A stretch of DNA of 64,000 nucleotides from Cacajao melanocephalus (Eukaryota > Chordata > Mammalia > Primates > Pitheciidae), in contig CAUYLG010017837.1 in the NCBI GenBank assembly GCA_963573385.1, positions 1 through 64,000 on the forward strand, given 5' to 3'. Under the pieces are notes generated by a model. The model did no database searches and was not told the origin of the DNA. It saw only the letters and a list, made by a program, of their open reading frames with translations. The translations under genes and the position numbers were made by a program. Below, piece after piece: positions 32,160-43,079 of the stretch (position 1 is its first letter; each line of letters begins with the position of its first letter).

Positions 32160-32565
32160 TGTATTAGTTCATTTTTCTTTGTTGTAAAGGAATACCTAAG
32201 GCTGGGCAGTTTATAAAGAAAAGAGGTTTATTTTGGCTCACAGTTCTAACTGTTCAAGAAGCATAATGTTGGCATCTGCTTCTAGTGAGGACCTCAGGAA
32301 GTTTACAGTCAGCAGAAAGTGAAGGGAGAGTAGGCATGTCACATGGTGAGATAGGCAGCAAGAAATATGCTAGGCTTTTTTAAACCAGCTCTCATGTGAA
32401 CTAATGGAGTGAGAACTCACTCATTATTGTGGGGAGGGCACCAAGCCATTTGTGAGGGATCTGCCCTCATGACTGCCTCCATGACCTACCACCTACCAGA
32501 CCCCACCTTCCACGTTGAGGATCACATTTCAACATACTATTTGGAGGGGACTCCAAACTGTATCA
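32160..32565 (-). mobile_element. Solo MLT1-type LTR, antisense, inside L1M
   Basis: TGTATTAGTTCATTTTTCTT starts and TCCAAACTGTATCA ends the element on plus. GGAATACCTAAGGCTGGGCA, TGGTGAGATAGGCAGCAAGA, TGAGAACTCACTCATTATTG and GAGGGATCTGCCCTCATGAC match the MLT1A/B type LTR in reverse. The flanks ACCCT and ATTCT agree at three of five positions, a degraded target duplication. The 62-codon plus frame 32409-32597 is within the LTR. Confidence 0.88.
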
Positions 32566-35500
32566 ATTCTTTTGATGTAATGGGTTACATTAATTGATTT
32601 TTGAATGTTGAACCAGGCCTGCATACTGAAGATAAATCTCACTTGGTTATGGTTTACAGTTCTTTTTATACATTGTTGAATTCAATTTGCTATTATTTTA
32701 TTGATGTCTTTACATCTATACTCATGGGAGTTACTGACCTGTAGTTTTCTTTCCTTGTATTGTCTTTGTCTGGCTTTGGTATTAGGGACATGCTGGCTTC
32801 ATAGAATGAGTTAGGAAGTATTTCTTCTGCATCTATTTTTGGAAAGAGATGGTACAGAATTAGTAAACTTTCGTACTTAATTTTTTTTGGTAGAATTCAC
32901 CAGTGAATCCATCTGGGACTGGTGCTTTCTGTTTTGGAAGGTTATTAATTATTGATTCAATTTCTTTAATGATGTAGGCCTATTCAGATTGTTTATTTCT
33001 TCTTGTGTGAGTTTTGGCAGATGGTGTCTTTCAAGGAAGGGTCTATTTCATCTAAGTCATTAAATTTATGGACATAGACTTGTTCATAGTATTCCTTATT
33101 ATCCTTTTAACATTATGGGATTGGCAGTGATACCCCGCTTTCATTTCTGATGGAATAATCTGTGTTCTCTCTATTTTCATTTTTTTAGTTAGCTCATGAA
33201 AGACTCATCAATTTTATTGATTATTTTTCAAAGAACCAGCTTTGGCTTCAAGAATTTTTTCTATTGATTTCATGTTTTCAATTTTATTGATTTCTGCTCT
33301 AGTTGTTATTATTTCTTTGCTTCTGTTCACTTTGGATTTAATTAGCTCTTCTTTTTCTGGTGTCCTAAGGCAGAAGTGATTGATTTTAGATCTTTCTTCG
33401 TTTCTAATATATGCATTTAATTGCAGAATGGCACTGATTTTTTCTGCATTTCACAAATTTTGATAAGTTTGTGTTTTTATTTTACTTTTAAGTATTTTTA
33501 ATGTCTTTCAAGATTTCTTCTTTGAGCCATGTGTTATTTAGAAATAGGTTGTTTGATCTTCAAGTACATTGAGGTTTTTTGGCCATTTCTATTATTTATT
33601 TTAGTTTAATTCTACTCTGCTCTCTCAAGGTACTTTGTATAATTTTCACTCTTATTTTATTTGTTAAGGTGCATTTTACAGTTCAGCATGTGGTCTATCT
33701 TGATAAACATTTTATGTGATCTTGAGAAGAATGCATGTTCTACGGTTGTTGGGTAAAGTACTCTGTAGATGTCAATTATATCTAGTTGACTGATGATGCT
33801 GTTCAGTTCAACTATATCCTTACTGATTTTCCGCCTGCTGAATCCAACAGAGGAGTGTCAAAGTCCCCAACCATAATAGTGGATTTATCTATTCCTCCTT
33901 GTATTTCTATCAGTTTTTTGCCTCATATACTTTGACATTCTATTGTTAGGCATATAAACAGTAAGAATTGTTATGTCTTTTTGTGGAATTGACACTTTAT
34001 TATCATATAATGCTCCTTTCTTTCGCTGATAACCTTCAATGGTGTAAAGTCTGCTCTGTCTGAAATTAATACAGCTACTTCTGCTTTCTTTTGATTAGTC
34101 TTAATACCGTATTTATTTCCCCATTCATTTACATTTAATCCGTATGTGTCTTTATATTTCAAGTGGGCTTCTGCTATACAATATATAGTTGGATCTTGTT
34201 TAATGATTTGCTGGAACACTATCTTCTAATTGGTGCATTTAGACCATTGACTATCAATGCGATATTGACATAGTTGGATTAATATCTACTGTATCCATTA
34301 TTGTTTTTTATTTGTTGCCCTTGTTCTTTGCCCCTATTTTTGTCTTCTACTTTATTCTGCCTTTTGTGGGTTTAATTAAGCATTTTTAAAATTCCATTTT
34401 CTCTTTTTTGTTACAGTTGTTAAAGTATTTTTAATATTTTTTTAGTGGTTACCCTAGAGATTGCAATATAATTTACAACTAATCCAAATTTACTTTCATA
34501 TAATACTATAACACTTCACAAGAAATGGAAGTACCTCATAATAAATAAATAATTCCTCCATCACATTTCTAGTATCATTTCTACAATTTATCTTGCTTGT
34601 ACGTAAACATGTATACATATAATCTAATACATTGCTCTATTTTTTTTGAAAAAGCTGTTCTATTTGTTGCATTAAATAAGAATAAAAATATATGCCTTTA
34701 TTATAACTTCCCTCATTCCTTCTCAGATACTTTTCCTTATTTTATGTAGACCTGAGTTTCTGAACTTTATTATTTACCTTTTTATTAAATAATTTCTTTT
34801 AACATTTCTTTCAAAGCAGGTCTGCTGACAACAAATTCATTCAGTTTTTGTTTGTCTGAGAAAGTCTTTATTTTTCATTTTTGAAGGATGATTTCACAAG
34901 GCACAGAACTTTATGTTGGTGGTTTCTTCTCTCAACACTTTAAATATTGTACTCCACTCTAATCTTGCTTGCATAATTTCTGAGAGTAAGTTGGAATTAT
35001 TATCTGTGCTACTCAGTAGGTAAGGCATTTTTTCCCCTCTGACTTCTTCCAGGACTTTTTCCTTATTTTTAATTTGTCTGTAGTTTGAAAATAATATATT
35101 CAAGTATAATATTTTTGACATTTCTCCTGCTCAGCATTCTCTAAGCCTCCTCAATGTGTGGTTTGGTGTGTGACATTAATTTGGGGAAATTCTCAGTCAT
35201 TACTATTTCAAATAGTTCTTTTATTTTAACATATTCTAAATATTTTCTTTGTCTCGTCTGCTTCTGGTATTCCCATTACACGTGTGTTACACTTTTGTTA
35301 GTTGTCCCATAGTTCTTGGATATTCTGCTCTGTTTTTCCAGTCTTTTTTCTCTTTGATTTCCAATTTTTGTAGTTTCAATTGAGATGCTCTCAAACTCTG
35401 AGATTCCTTCCTCAGCCATATCTAGTCTACCAATAATCCCATTAGGTAAATTCATTTTTGTTACAGTTTTGTTTTATTGCTAGCATTTATTTTTTGGTTC

Positions 35501-36118
35501 TTTCTTAGAATTTCTATCTCTCCACTTACATTATCCATCAGTTCTTGCATGTTGTCTACTTTATTCATTACAGTCCTTAGCATCTTAATCATAGTTGTTT
35601 TACATTTCCAGTCATATAATTCCAACATTCTTGCTATATCTGAATCTCATTCTGAAGATTTCTCTGTCTCTTCAAACTCTGTTTATTCCCTTTTAGTATT
35701 TTTTGGTAATTTTTTATTGATAGCTGGCCATGATATACTAGATAAAAGGGACTGCAGTAAATAGGCTTTTAGTAATGTGGTGTTAGGCTGTAGAGGGAAG
35801 GGAAGCATTCCCTAGTCCTGTGAGGAGGTCTCAGTCTTCCAGTGAGCCTAAACATCTGGACCGTGAACTTCAAATCTGCTTCTCAGTATCCTCCCACCCC
35901 TGCTTTGGTGGAACAGGGAGCTAGAGGGTGCTGGACTTGGGTATTTTCCTCATTCTAGGGCAGTTAGGCTCTGTAGAATGCCAGAGGGTTAGTTTCTCCT
36001 GAGGGCAGGCCTTGCTAAGAAGAACAGAATTGCTCTGGCATATTTTTAAATGGTTTATATTTCCCTGGTCCTTTCCAGAAACACAGGGAATTTTTCTCTA
36101 TTTACAGTAAGAACGTGG
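32566..36118 (-). mobile_element. Large old L1M, antisense: ORF2 N-terminus, ORF1 and 5' UTR
   Basis: Host L1 resumes with GATGTAATGGGTTACATTAA and runs through RT and endonuclease sequence to about 34.26 kb. It continues through the inter-ORF and ORF1 region (TCTTTCAAAGCAGGTCTGCT, CAGGACTTTTTCCTTATTTT) into a GC-richer 5' UTR at 35.8-36.1 kb. With 29395-30596 and 30958-32159 it gives about 5.96 kb of L1 after removal of the LTRs, which is near full length. It stops where a THE1/MST LTR begins. Confidence 0.82.
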
Positions 36119-36119
36119 T

Positions 36120-36462
36120 TGATATGGTTTGGCTGTGTGTCCACCCAAATCTCATCTTGAGTTCCCATGTGTTGGGGGAGTGACCTGGTGGGAGGTAATT
36201 GAATCATGGGGACAGGTTTCTTCCATGCTGTTCTCATGACAGTGAATAAGTCTCACCAGATCTGATGGTTTTAACACGGCGAGTTTCTGGCATAAGCTCT
36301 TTTCTCTTGTGTGCAGCCATGTGAGATGTGACTTTCACCTTCCACCATGATTGTGAGGCCTCCCCAGCCACATAGAACTGTGAGTCCCATAAGCGTCTTT
36401 CTTTTGTAAATTGCCCAGTTTAGGGTATGTCTTTATCAGCAGTGGGAAAATGGACTAATATA
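36120..36462 (+). mobile_element. THE1/MST-type 5' LTR (ERVL-MaLR)
   Basis: TGATATGGTTTGGCTGTGTG starts the LTR. CACCCAAATCTCATCTTGAG, GGTAATTGAATCATGGGGAC, GTGAATAAGTCTCACCAGAT and CATGATTGTGAGGCCTCCCC are characteristic, and it ends near GGACTAATATA. Unlike the four other MaLR LTRs in the window it is followed by internal sequence in the same orientation. Confidence 0.93.
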
Positions 36463-37690
36463 GTAAATTGGTACTGAGAGTGGGGCATTGCCAAAGATAC
36501 CCAAAAATGTGGAAGCAACTTTGGAACTGGGTAACAGACAGCAGTTGGAACAGTTTGGAGAACTCAAAAGAAGACAGGAAAATGTGGGAAAGTTTGGAAC
36601 TTCCTAGAGACTTTTTGAATGGCTTTGACAAAAATGCTGATAGCAATATGAACAATAAGGTCCAGGCTGAGGTGGTCTCTTATGAAAATGAGGAACTTGT
36701 TGGGAACTGGAGCAAATGTGTAGTTTGTTACATTGTTTTAGCAGAGACTGGCAGCATTTTGCCCCTGCCCTAGAGATTTGTGGAACTTTGAACTTGAGAG
36801 AGATGATTTAGGGTATCTAGTGGAAGAAATTTCTAAACAGCAAAGCATTCAAGATGTGACTTGGGTACTGTTAAAGGCATTCAGTTTTAAAATTAAAAAA
36901 GAGCATAAAAGTTTGGAAAATTTGTAGCCTGACAATGCAATAGAAAATTCAATTTTCACAGGAGAAATTCAATCCATCTGAAGAAATTTGCATAAGTAAC
37001 GAGAAGCTGAATGTTAATCCCAAGACAATGGGGGAAATGTCTCCAGGGCATGTCAGATGTCTTCCCAGAAGCCCCTCTCATCACAGGCCTTGAGGCCTAG
37101 AAGGAATAAATGGTTTTGTGTGCCAGGCCCAGGGTCCCTAGGCTGCACCAAGTCCCTGTGTGCAGCCTAGGGACTTGGTGCTCTGCATCTAAGCTGCTCC
37201 AGCCATGGTCAAAAGGGGCCAACATAGAGCTCAGGCCATGGCCTCAGAGGGTGCAAGCCCCAGACCTTGGAAGCTTCCATGTGCTGTTGAGCCTGTGAAT
37301 GCACAGAGTCAAGAATTGGGGTTTGGGAAGCTCTGCCTAGATTTCAGAGGATATATAGAAACTCCTGAATGTACATGAAGCAGTTTGCTGCTGAGACAGG
37401 GCCCTCAATAATAACCTCTGCTAGGACAGTGCAGAAGGGAAATGTGGGGCTGGAGCCCCTATACAGTGTCCCTACTGGGGCACTACCTAGTCAAGAAAAG
37501 GGCCACCATCCTCCAGAACCCAGAATGGTAGATCTACCGACAGCTTACACCGTGTACCTGGAAAAACTGTAGACACCCAATGCTAGCCCATGAAAGCAGC
37601 CAGGAAGGAGGCTATACCTTCAAAACCAAGGGGCAGAGCTGCCCAAGACCATTGGAACCCACCTCTTGCATCAGCATGGCCTAGATTTGA
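36463..37690 (+). mobile_element. THE1/MST internal region, 3' truncated
   Basis: GTAAATTGGTACTGAGAGTG opens the internal region directly after the LTR. GGGCATTGCCAAAGATACCC, AGGAACTTGTTGGGAACTGG and GGACTTGGTGCTCTGCATCT are typical. About 1.23 kb remains of an internal region usually nearer 1.6 kb, and no 3' LTR follows, so the 3' end is deleted. MaLR internal regions lack retroviral envelope or polymerase genes; frames of 60-100 codons here (36468-36773, 37110-37298, 37369-37572) are remnants only. Confidence 0.9.
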
Positions 37691-37694
37691 GACA

Positions 37695-37913
37695 TTATTG
37701 ACTGTTTTTAAAGTCAATCATCCAGTCCATTGAGGGTCTGAATAACACAAAAAGGCAAAGAAAGTTTGAATTTGCTTTCTGCCTGGCTAATAGAGCTGAA
37801 ACATTCATCTTTCCATGCTCTGGCTTCTTCTGATTCACCATCTTTCCTGGGTCTCCAGTTTGCAGATGGCAGGTTGTAGGACTTCTCAGTTTCCATAATT
37901 GCATGATCCAATG
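37695..37913 (+). mobile_element. LTR-like repeat of unassigned subfamily
   Basis: CCAGTCCATTGAGGGTCTGA, GAATTTGCTTTCTGCCTGGC, CCTGGGTCTCCAGTTTGCAG and GACTTCTCAGTTTCCATAAT form a familiar mammalian interspersed LTR-like 3' portion (ERVL/MaLR type). The subfamily is not resolved. It ends in a CA repeat. Confidence 0.5.
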
Positions 37914-37957
37914 CCATACACACACAGACATACATACACACACACACACACACACAT
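37914..37957 (+). repeat. (CA)n microsatellite
   Basis: ATACACACACAGACATACAT is followed by an uninterrupted CA run to about 37957. The overlapping minus frames MCVCVCVC... are artefacts. Confidence 0.95.
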
Positions 37958-38129
37958 AATTTTATCTTCTTTTATAATGTGTTCTTATCAAATATCCAAA
38001 TTTATCATGTCCTCAAATGATACATTTTGTGGGCATTTTCCTCACCATGTCTAGACATGCTTGAATCCTATGGTGATCCTGCTTAGGTTCAGGCTGCAAT
38101 AGCCATTAAATATATTACTCCCCTTGAGG

Positions 38130-38215
38130 ACCTGTGAAGCATACTTTCTGGCTCTGTGAGCCATACAAAAGTGAAGAAGACATAGCCTCTGACATCAAGG
38201 AGCTTGCAAGTTATT
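38130..38215 (-). mobile_element. L2 fragment, antisense
   Basis: CATAGCCTCTGACATCAAGG followed by AGCTTGCAAGTTATTTT corresponds to the reversed L2 CCCTGCCCTCATGGAGCTTACATTCTAG region. Confidence 0.5.
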
Positions 38216-38631
38216 TTACCTAAGTCCCCTAAATTATTAGGATATGTTCAGATAACGAAGGCCACTGATAGGTTTGTGGAGCGTTAGTTCTTCCTATGGC
38301 TCTACTATGCATAGTAATAGAAATCACTAGAAGGCAAGGGCAACCCAGAGTTTATTTCCTTTTTATGTGTTAATTCAGCACTTCAAAATTCTCAATTTCT
38401 AGAAGGCTAATCTGTTGATTTTGTTTAAATTAAAGAACAACACGGGCATCCTGTCAGACACTTTTTTTCTTAGTCCAGGGTAGGTGAGCAATGGGTAAAG
38501 GATGATGGTTACACGTTTTTATATTTGCCACTGGTTCTGAGATTGTTATCCATCTTAGAGGACAGAAATTTCAAAATTTCAAAACTAGTAACTGTCTAAA
38601 GCTTTTCAGACACTTATGATAATGAGTGTTA
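38216..38631. other. Single-copy DNA, no gene seen
   Basis: No recognised repeat, exon-like frame or motif cluster. Confidence 0.45.
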
Positions 38632-38736
38632 TGTGTTAGAGAAATATTAAGGGAGAAATATTAGAGAAATTTCTCTAACACGCTCAACAATGTGTGTTAG
38701 AGAAATATTGGTAGTTACACTAACATTAGTGTAAAC
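38632..38736. repeat. Cluster of short perfect palindromes and direct repeats
   Basis: GTGTTAGAGAAAT (38633-38645) is inverted perfectly at 38669-38681 and repeated directly at 38694-38706. The inner bases TTAGAGAAATTTCTCTAA (38661-38678) are a perfect 18-base palindrome. TTACACTAA (38715-38723) pairs with TTAGTGTAA (38726-38734) around a CA loop. No transposon family is recognised. Confidence 0.92.
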
Positions 38737-40109
38737 TCCATCCACTGAGACTGGTTTCCCACTTTGAGAATGGCTAGCAGCTAGACTCATGGTCCTGTGA
38801 CTCCTAAAGGAGCTTACATTTTTCAAAAATGTGTCTTTAGTCCAGAATAAAAATGTACGTGTTCTCTTCTGCTAATCTTAGATGTAAGACTTTCAGAGAC
38901 AGTGTATTTAAACAACTGAATTTTTAAGAAAGATAAACATGAAGCCAAAGTAATAAGATTTTTTAATTTTATTTTAGAAAAAAATATATAAAGTTATTGA
39001 ACTGTCTTCTTTTTCTTTCAAGCTTCTGTATTTATACCATGAGTCATTGTTTATATAATTTAATTAACATTGGCTAGTGCTGGCAAACTAAAACACTGTC
39101 TTAAAGCATTTGCTTGAAAAGTCTCTTCGTCCCTGAGCTGTCATTTCTTAGCATGATGGATAATGGATAGAAATAATTACTCTGAACAAGGCTAGACAGC
39201 TTAAATGATTAGAGTTTCAAAGAATTAGTAGCCTTAGCTAAACATCTTATTTTTCAAGATGTATTATTAAAGGAAAATACCATAGAGGATGTGATGAATC
39301 TGAAAACCATCTTAAAACAGTTCCATTGTCTATGATGGGTAAGTTTACACTAAGTGTATTTGCAGAGGCTTGTTTAAATCAGCTTGCCAAACAATACATC
39401 ATAAATCCCTCCACCAAAGTGAGACTTGGGATAGCTCTTACCATCCAGTGTCAAAGCAGAACACACATAAGTGGAAATTCTGGGGCTTGTTTTCTACATG
39501 CCAGAGCCTTGATTTGTCTCTCACAGACAGCAATTTCTGTCTCTTCTGTCGGTCTAAATATGCAAGGGGTTTGTATTTGCCATGTGTGTTACAAGTAAGA
39601 TTCAATATTATCCCATAACTAAGACTGTATTCCCCGACTCAGGCCCATTCTCTTGGCTTGCATATAGAACGCCTCTGTACTGCCACTTGGAAAGATTTAC
39701 CACCTGTATTTTATTAGAGCATTTTTATAGTTCAACAAAATTTTTCACTTTTATGTTCAATATTGTAAATGGTGAGGAGATGATGGAAAACTTTGAGGGC
39801 AATCAAATATCTAAGGAAGTAAGCAAATCAATTTAATAAAAGCTGTATTCTTTTCAGAATGATTTCTCAGACACACAGTGAGCAGAGCTACCAAAGGACA
39901 TTCATGCTGATGCTTCTTAATCTTTTCCTTGGAAAAGAGAAGAGAGTCAATTTCCTCTCTATGGTCAAGAATAAGTCCTTTTATCAATTCTGTGAACATT
40001 CAGTTTTAATCCCATCCCGTTGGAAAACATTTCACAAATATTTAAGAGAAGTTCCAAGAATAAAAATTGAGGCCGTGCTAGAGAAGTTGTTGCCGCTGAC
40101 TTCTGACTG
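38737..40109. other. Single-copy DNA, no gene supported
   Basis: No repeat recognised. Overlapping plus frames of 82-90 codons occur at 39326-39836 and 39859-40128, with ATG starts but no recognisable domain and no visible exon structure. I do not call a gene. Confidence 0.4.
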
Positions 40110-40285
40110 TGAGGCCTATTCATCATGATGCAACTGACTGCGTCTGTAACTACAGGCAAGCTATTACCTTGTCAGGGCTCATGTTTCATCGGTAAGTGGC
40201 GAAGATAATATTTATTTCACACGGATAATCTAGGGTTCTCATTGGACTGCACTTAGAACAGTATTTAGCCCACTTCGGGCAAAAC
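40110..40285 (+). mobile_element. MIR SINE
   Basis: GTAACTACAGGCAAGCTATT, CTCATGTTTCATCGGTAAGT and ATAATATTTATTTCACACGG follow the MIR core and 3' half, and TTAGAACAGTATTTAGCC marks the 3' end. Confidence 0.65.
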
Positions 40286-40620
40286 AACAAGAATAAAAAT
40301 TTGCTCACATTTTGTAATGAGAGAAGTGTGATTAACAAATATAAAACAACGTCTTGTTGAGATACAGAGGTAGTAAAGGTTGCCCCAAGAAGAATTCAAA
40401 GAGTCAGACTTAATTTAGGGACTATTGTTTCTATATCCTTCTCCCACCTTCTAATGTCTAATGCACTTATAAAAACTGTTAGTGTGCTTATAATTCTCTC
40501 TGATGATCAATCCTTCTTTATCATGAAGATCAAATTTGGCCTAATACAATCATGATCTGTATTTCAAAATTACTTCTTGCCAGTTTATCTTCAACCAGTA
40601 AAACTCTCCTTCCCTTAGAA

Positions 40621-40806
40621 TAATGATTCTCAAATTTGGCTACATGTAACTAACTGGGGCTCTTTCAAAAAACAAAACAAACCCAAAAAGGCCAATGCCA
40701 GGATTCATCCCACAGAGATTCTGAGGTAATTGGTTTGGGTGTAGCCACTGGGATGTTTGAAAGCTCCCCAGATGATTCTAATGTTCAACTCAAATTGAGA
40801 ACACTG
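40621..40806 (+). mobile_element. MER5A-type hAT-Charlie MITE
   Basis: The left end TAATGATTCTCAAATTTGGC and the right end CAAATTGAGAACACTG are the MER5A terminal regions. CCCACAGAGATTCTGAGGTA and AGCTCCCCAGATGATTCTAA are internal. An 8-base target duplication, CCTTAGAA (40613-40620) and CTTTAGAA (40807-40814), differs at one base, as expected of hAT elements. It has no transposase. Confidence 0.92.
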
Positions 40807-40849
40807 CTTTAGAAGTTGATGTCAGGAAAACAAATGTGATGGATAATGC

Positions 40850-41020
40850 CAGTGGTTTTCACACATGAAAGTATATCAAAATAGTCTTGGGAGCTTTTTT
40901 AGAAATACCAATACCAGAGCATGTATCAGACCTAATGAATCCAAATTTCTGAGAGTAAGGCATAGAATATATATATATTTTTGCATGTCTCTCAGATAAT
41001 TCTTATACAGCCTGCACAGC
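40850..41020 (+). mobile_element. Second MER5A-type MITE, more decayed
   Basis: CAGTGGTTTTCACACATGAA starts it, CTTGGGAGCTTTTTTAGAAA follows, and CTCAGATAATTCTTATACAG lies near the right end. The right terminus is degraded. Confidence 0.75.
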
Positions 41021-41199
41021 ACCAAAGTATAAGGAAATCTGATTACTCACTGTGACCAAAATATAAGTTGTATCTGTTTCTGAACACTTGTGCTTCCTAA
41101 TGTTTGTCCTTCCTCTCCAGCTGCTAGCTGCTTAACATAGTTTATATGCATTATATTGCCACAGAAACTAACAAAATACTGTTAAAAATTAACTAAGTT

Positions 41200-41395
41200 T
41201 TACAAAATGTTTACCAAACACCAAGAGTAGTGATGAGAAATTTGTGTGCATTATTTTATTGAATCCGTGCAATAATGCTGTGAATTGGGCCCATTTCATA
41301 GCACAGGACACTGAGGTTTAGAGGAGTAAAGTAATTTTCCTATAGTCATTCAAGTGAAAGAACTTGTATAGGAACCCAATCTGTCTAACTTTAGA
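41200..41395 (-). mobile_element. MIR SINE, antisense
   Basis: CAATAATGCTGTGAATTGGG, CATTTCATAGCACAGGACAC, TGAGGTTTAGAGGAGTAAAG and GGAACCCAATCTGTCTAACT follow the reversed MIR. Confidence 0.8.
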
Positions 41396-41580
41396 CAGTT
41401 GTTTTCAAAGTGGGACCCTTAGATCACCAGTATCAGTAACGTGAAAAATTATTAGGAACGTAAAATCTTGAACCCTATGCCAGATTTACTGAATCAGAAA
41501 TTCTGGGGTTGGGACCATCCGTCTGTGTTTTAACAAACCCTCAACATGATTCTGATGCATGTTAACCTTTGAGAACCACA
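41396..41580 (+). mobile_element. MER20-type hAT-Charlie MITE
   Basis: CAGTTGTTTTCAAAGTGGGA starts it. TTTACTGAATCAGAAATTCT, TGTGTTTTAACAAACCCTCA, ATGATTCTGATGCATGTTAA and TTTGAGAACCACA complete the MER20 order at nearly full length. MER20 copies are known to have been recruited as regulatory DNA in placental mammals; whether this one was is unknown. Confidence 0.9.
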
Positions 41581-41788
41581 AATCTATATCATAACCCCCA
41601 CCCACTGAAAAAAAAATCTCCTTCTCCAAGGCACTGAAGAGCCTTTCAGTCTCAGTGTTCTACGGAGACTCTGTGTGATTTTTACTAAACAATTAGACAT
41701 GGCATGCATTGAGGTCCTAGATTCAGCTTCAGGTAGAGCAGACCAGACCTGTTAGAAGACAGATGAGTGGAACTGGGATTGGTGCCAA

Positions 41789-42164
41789 TGTTAAAAGAAA
41801 AAGCTTAAGCAAATTAAATTTAATAGAATTTATTTGAGCAAAAAGTGAATCATGAATTGGGCAGCACTCTGAACTAATAGAGGTTCAGAGAGCTCTGCCC
41901 AGCAGCATGAATAACAAGTGTTTATAGGCCAGATGCAGAAGCAAAGTACATAAATCAACAGATTGGCAGCAGGTAGGCATCTGCATTGTTTGGGCATGGC
42001 ATAATGATCTGGTTGCCTGTGATTGCTTATCCAGCTGCTTGCAATTGGATGAAACTGGGCTTTTTGTTATACTCCTAAATTAGGTTTTAGTTAGTACTAA
42101 CACTGCTGTTCACTATATAGCAAATCAAGGTATGGATGCAGCCTCAGGCCAAATTTAACTTGAC
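41789..42164 (-). mobile_element. Solo ERV-type LTR, antisense, subfamily unassigned
   Basis: The element is bounded by TGTTAAAAGAAAAAGCTTAA and AAATTTAACTTGACA, giving a TG...CA LTR of 376 bases on the minus strand. TTTATTTGAGCAAAAAGTGA, GGGCAGCACTCTGAACTAAT and CAGAGAGCTCTGCCCAGCAG are words I associate with class III (ERVL-like) LTRs. No target duplication is evident. Confidence 0.65.
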
Positions 42165-42501
42165 ACCACCTGACAGCAAGAAAAGGAACAAGAAGGGAGA
42201 AAAAACTTCCTTCTCTCCTTGCCTTGGCCTCTCTCCTTAGGAATCTTTCTTTCCCCAGCTGACTCCAGGAATGCTGGAACTGGAAGAATACAAATGATAG
42301 TAATTATTTTCTTATTGCAAATGACTTACAATGTACGCCTTGTTATGATAACACACGATAATAATTACACGCAGGATTATAAAAGCTTTTAGTTATTTCA
42401 TTTCAACCTTAAATCTTTCTCATTAATGTATAGTCTCCCCAGAATCTGAATGTTTCTCATGATTTCAAACAGTTACAGTGAGCTTTGCTTCTGGATTTGT
42501 T

Positions 42502-42523
42502 TCTCTCTCTCTCTCTCTCTCTC
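42502..42523 (+). repeat. (TC)n microsatellite
   Basis: Eleven uninterrupted TC units. Confidence 0.95.
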
Positions 42524-43079
42524 CTTCTGTTCTATTCTCAAACTAGTCCAGTTAGTAGGGAGACTAAATTCTGCTATATTCTCCTATTTAAGAGCTGGCA
42601 TAGTCATTTTAAGTGTTCATGTGTGAAAATGTGTGTAAGTATTATCACCACATATATATTTTTTCTCTGAGCTTAAAGTTACCACAAACATGTCTCTTCA
42701 TTTTGGCTTTGCACTTTAAAGTCCTCTACCCTAGTGAAGAATGATAGATTGTTCATGTATCTTGCAGAAAGCTGCTTTAACTGAATGTCAAGAGAGGGAT
42801 GTGGGAGAGGGCAATTTGTACATGGTAATGGATATCAGAAAACTCCATTCTTGCCTCCCTTCCCAGTGTCCTTTTAACGATGAAGTCACTGAATAAGTCG
42901 AACATTCCAGGACCATTTGAAATCTGTATTTGTTTGTGGAACAGCTGATTAATATGAAATGTAGGGGGAAAATGAAAACCACAGACCTAAGGACAAATAA
43001 ATACAACCTGACAGTGAGCCAAATGTGGTTCTTCTCCTTCCTTCCCTCCTAATTAACCAAGTACTTACTGAATGTAGTC
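42524..43079. other. Single-copy DNA, no gene seen
   Basis: No recognised repeat. Short frames (for example 42788-43006 minus) have no recognisable domain. Confidence 0.45.

Larger units (their letters stand above)
29936..34260 (-). pseudogene. L1M ORF2 remnant (endonuclease, RT, C-terminal)
   Basis: Minus-strand pieces keep ORF2 order. 34219-33971 is the endonuclease segment (QDPTIYCIAEAHLKYKDTY... and TNQKKAEVAVLISDRADF). 31873-31637 is the RT active-site segment, and 30379-29936 the C-terminal segment. The RT motif that should read FADD reads LTDY here: the second catalytic Asp codon has become TAC (Tyr) at 31823-31825. Together with many frameshifts and two LTR insertions the gene is dead. 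The order and the near-full span show that it came from a once complete L1. Confidence 0.88.

Noticed and set aside
37695..37913. Considered as the missing 3' LTR of the THE1/MST element
   Set aside because: It shares none of the LTR words seen at 36120-36462, so it is a different repeat.
39326..40128. Run of overlapping 82-90 codon plus frames that might be exons of a gene
   Set aside because: The frames are in different phases, have no recognisable domains, and no convincing shared acceptor and donor pattern with coding bias was visible.
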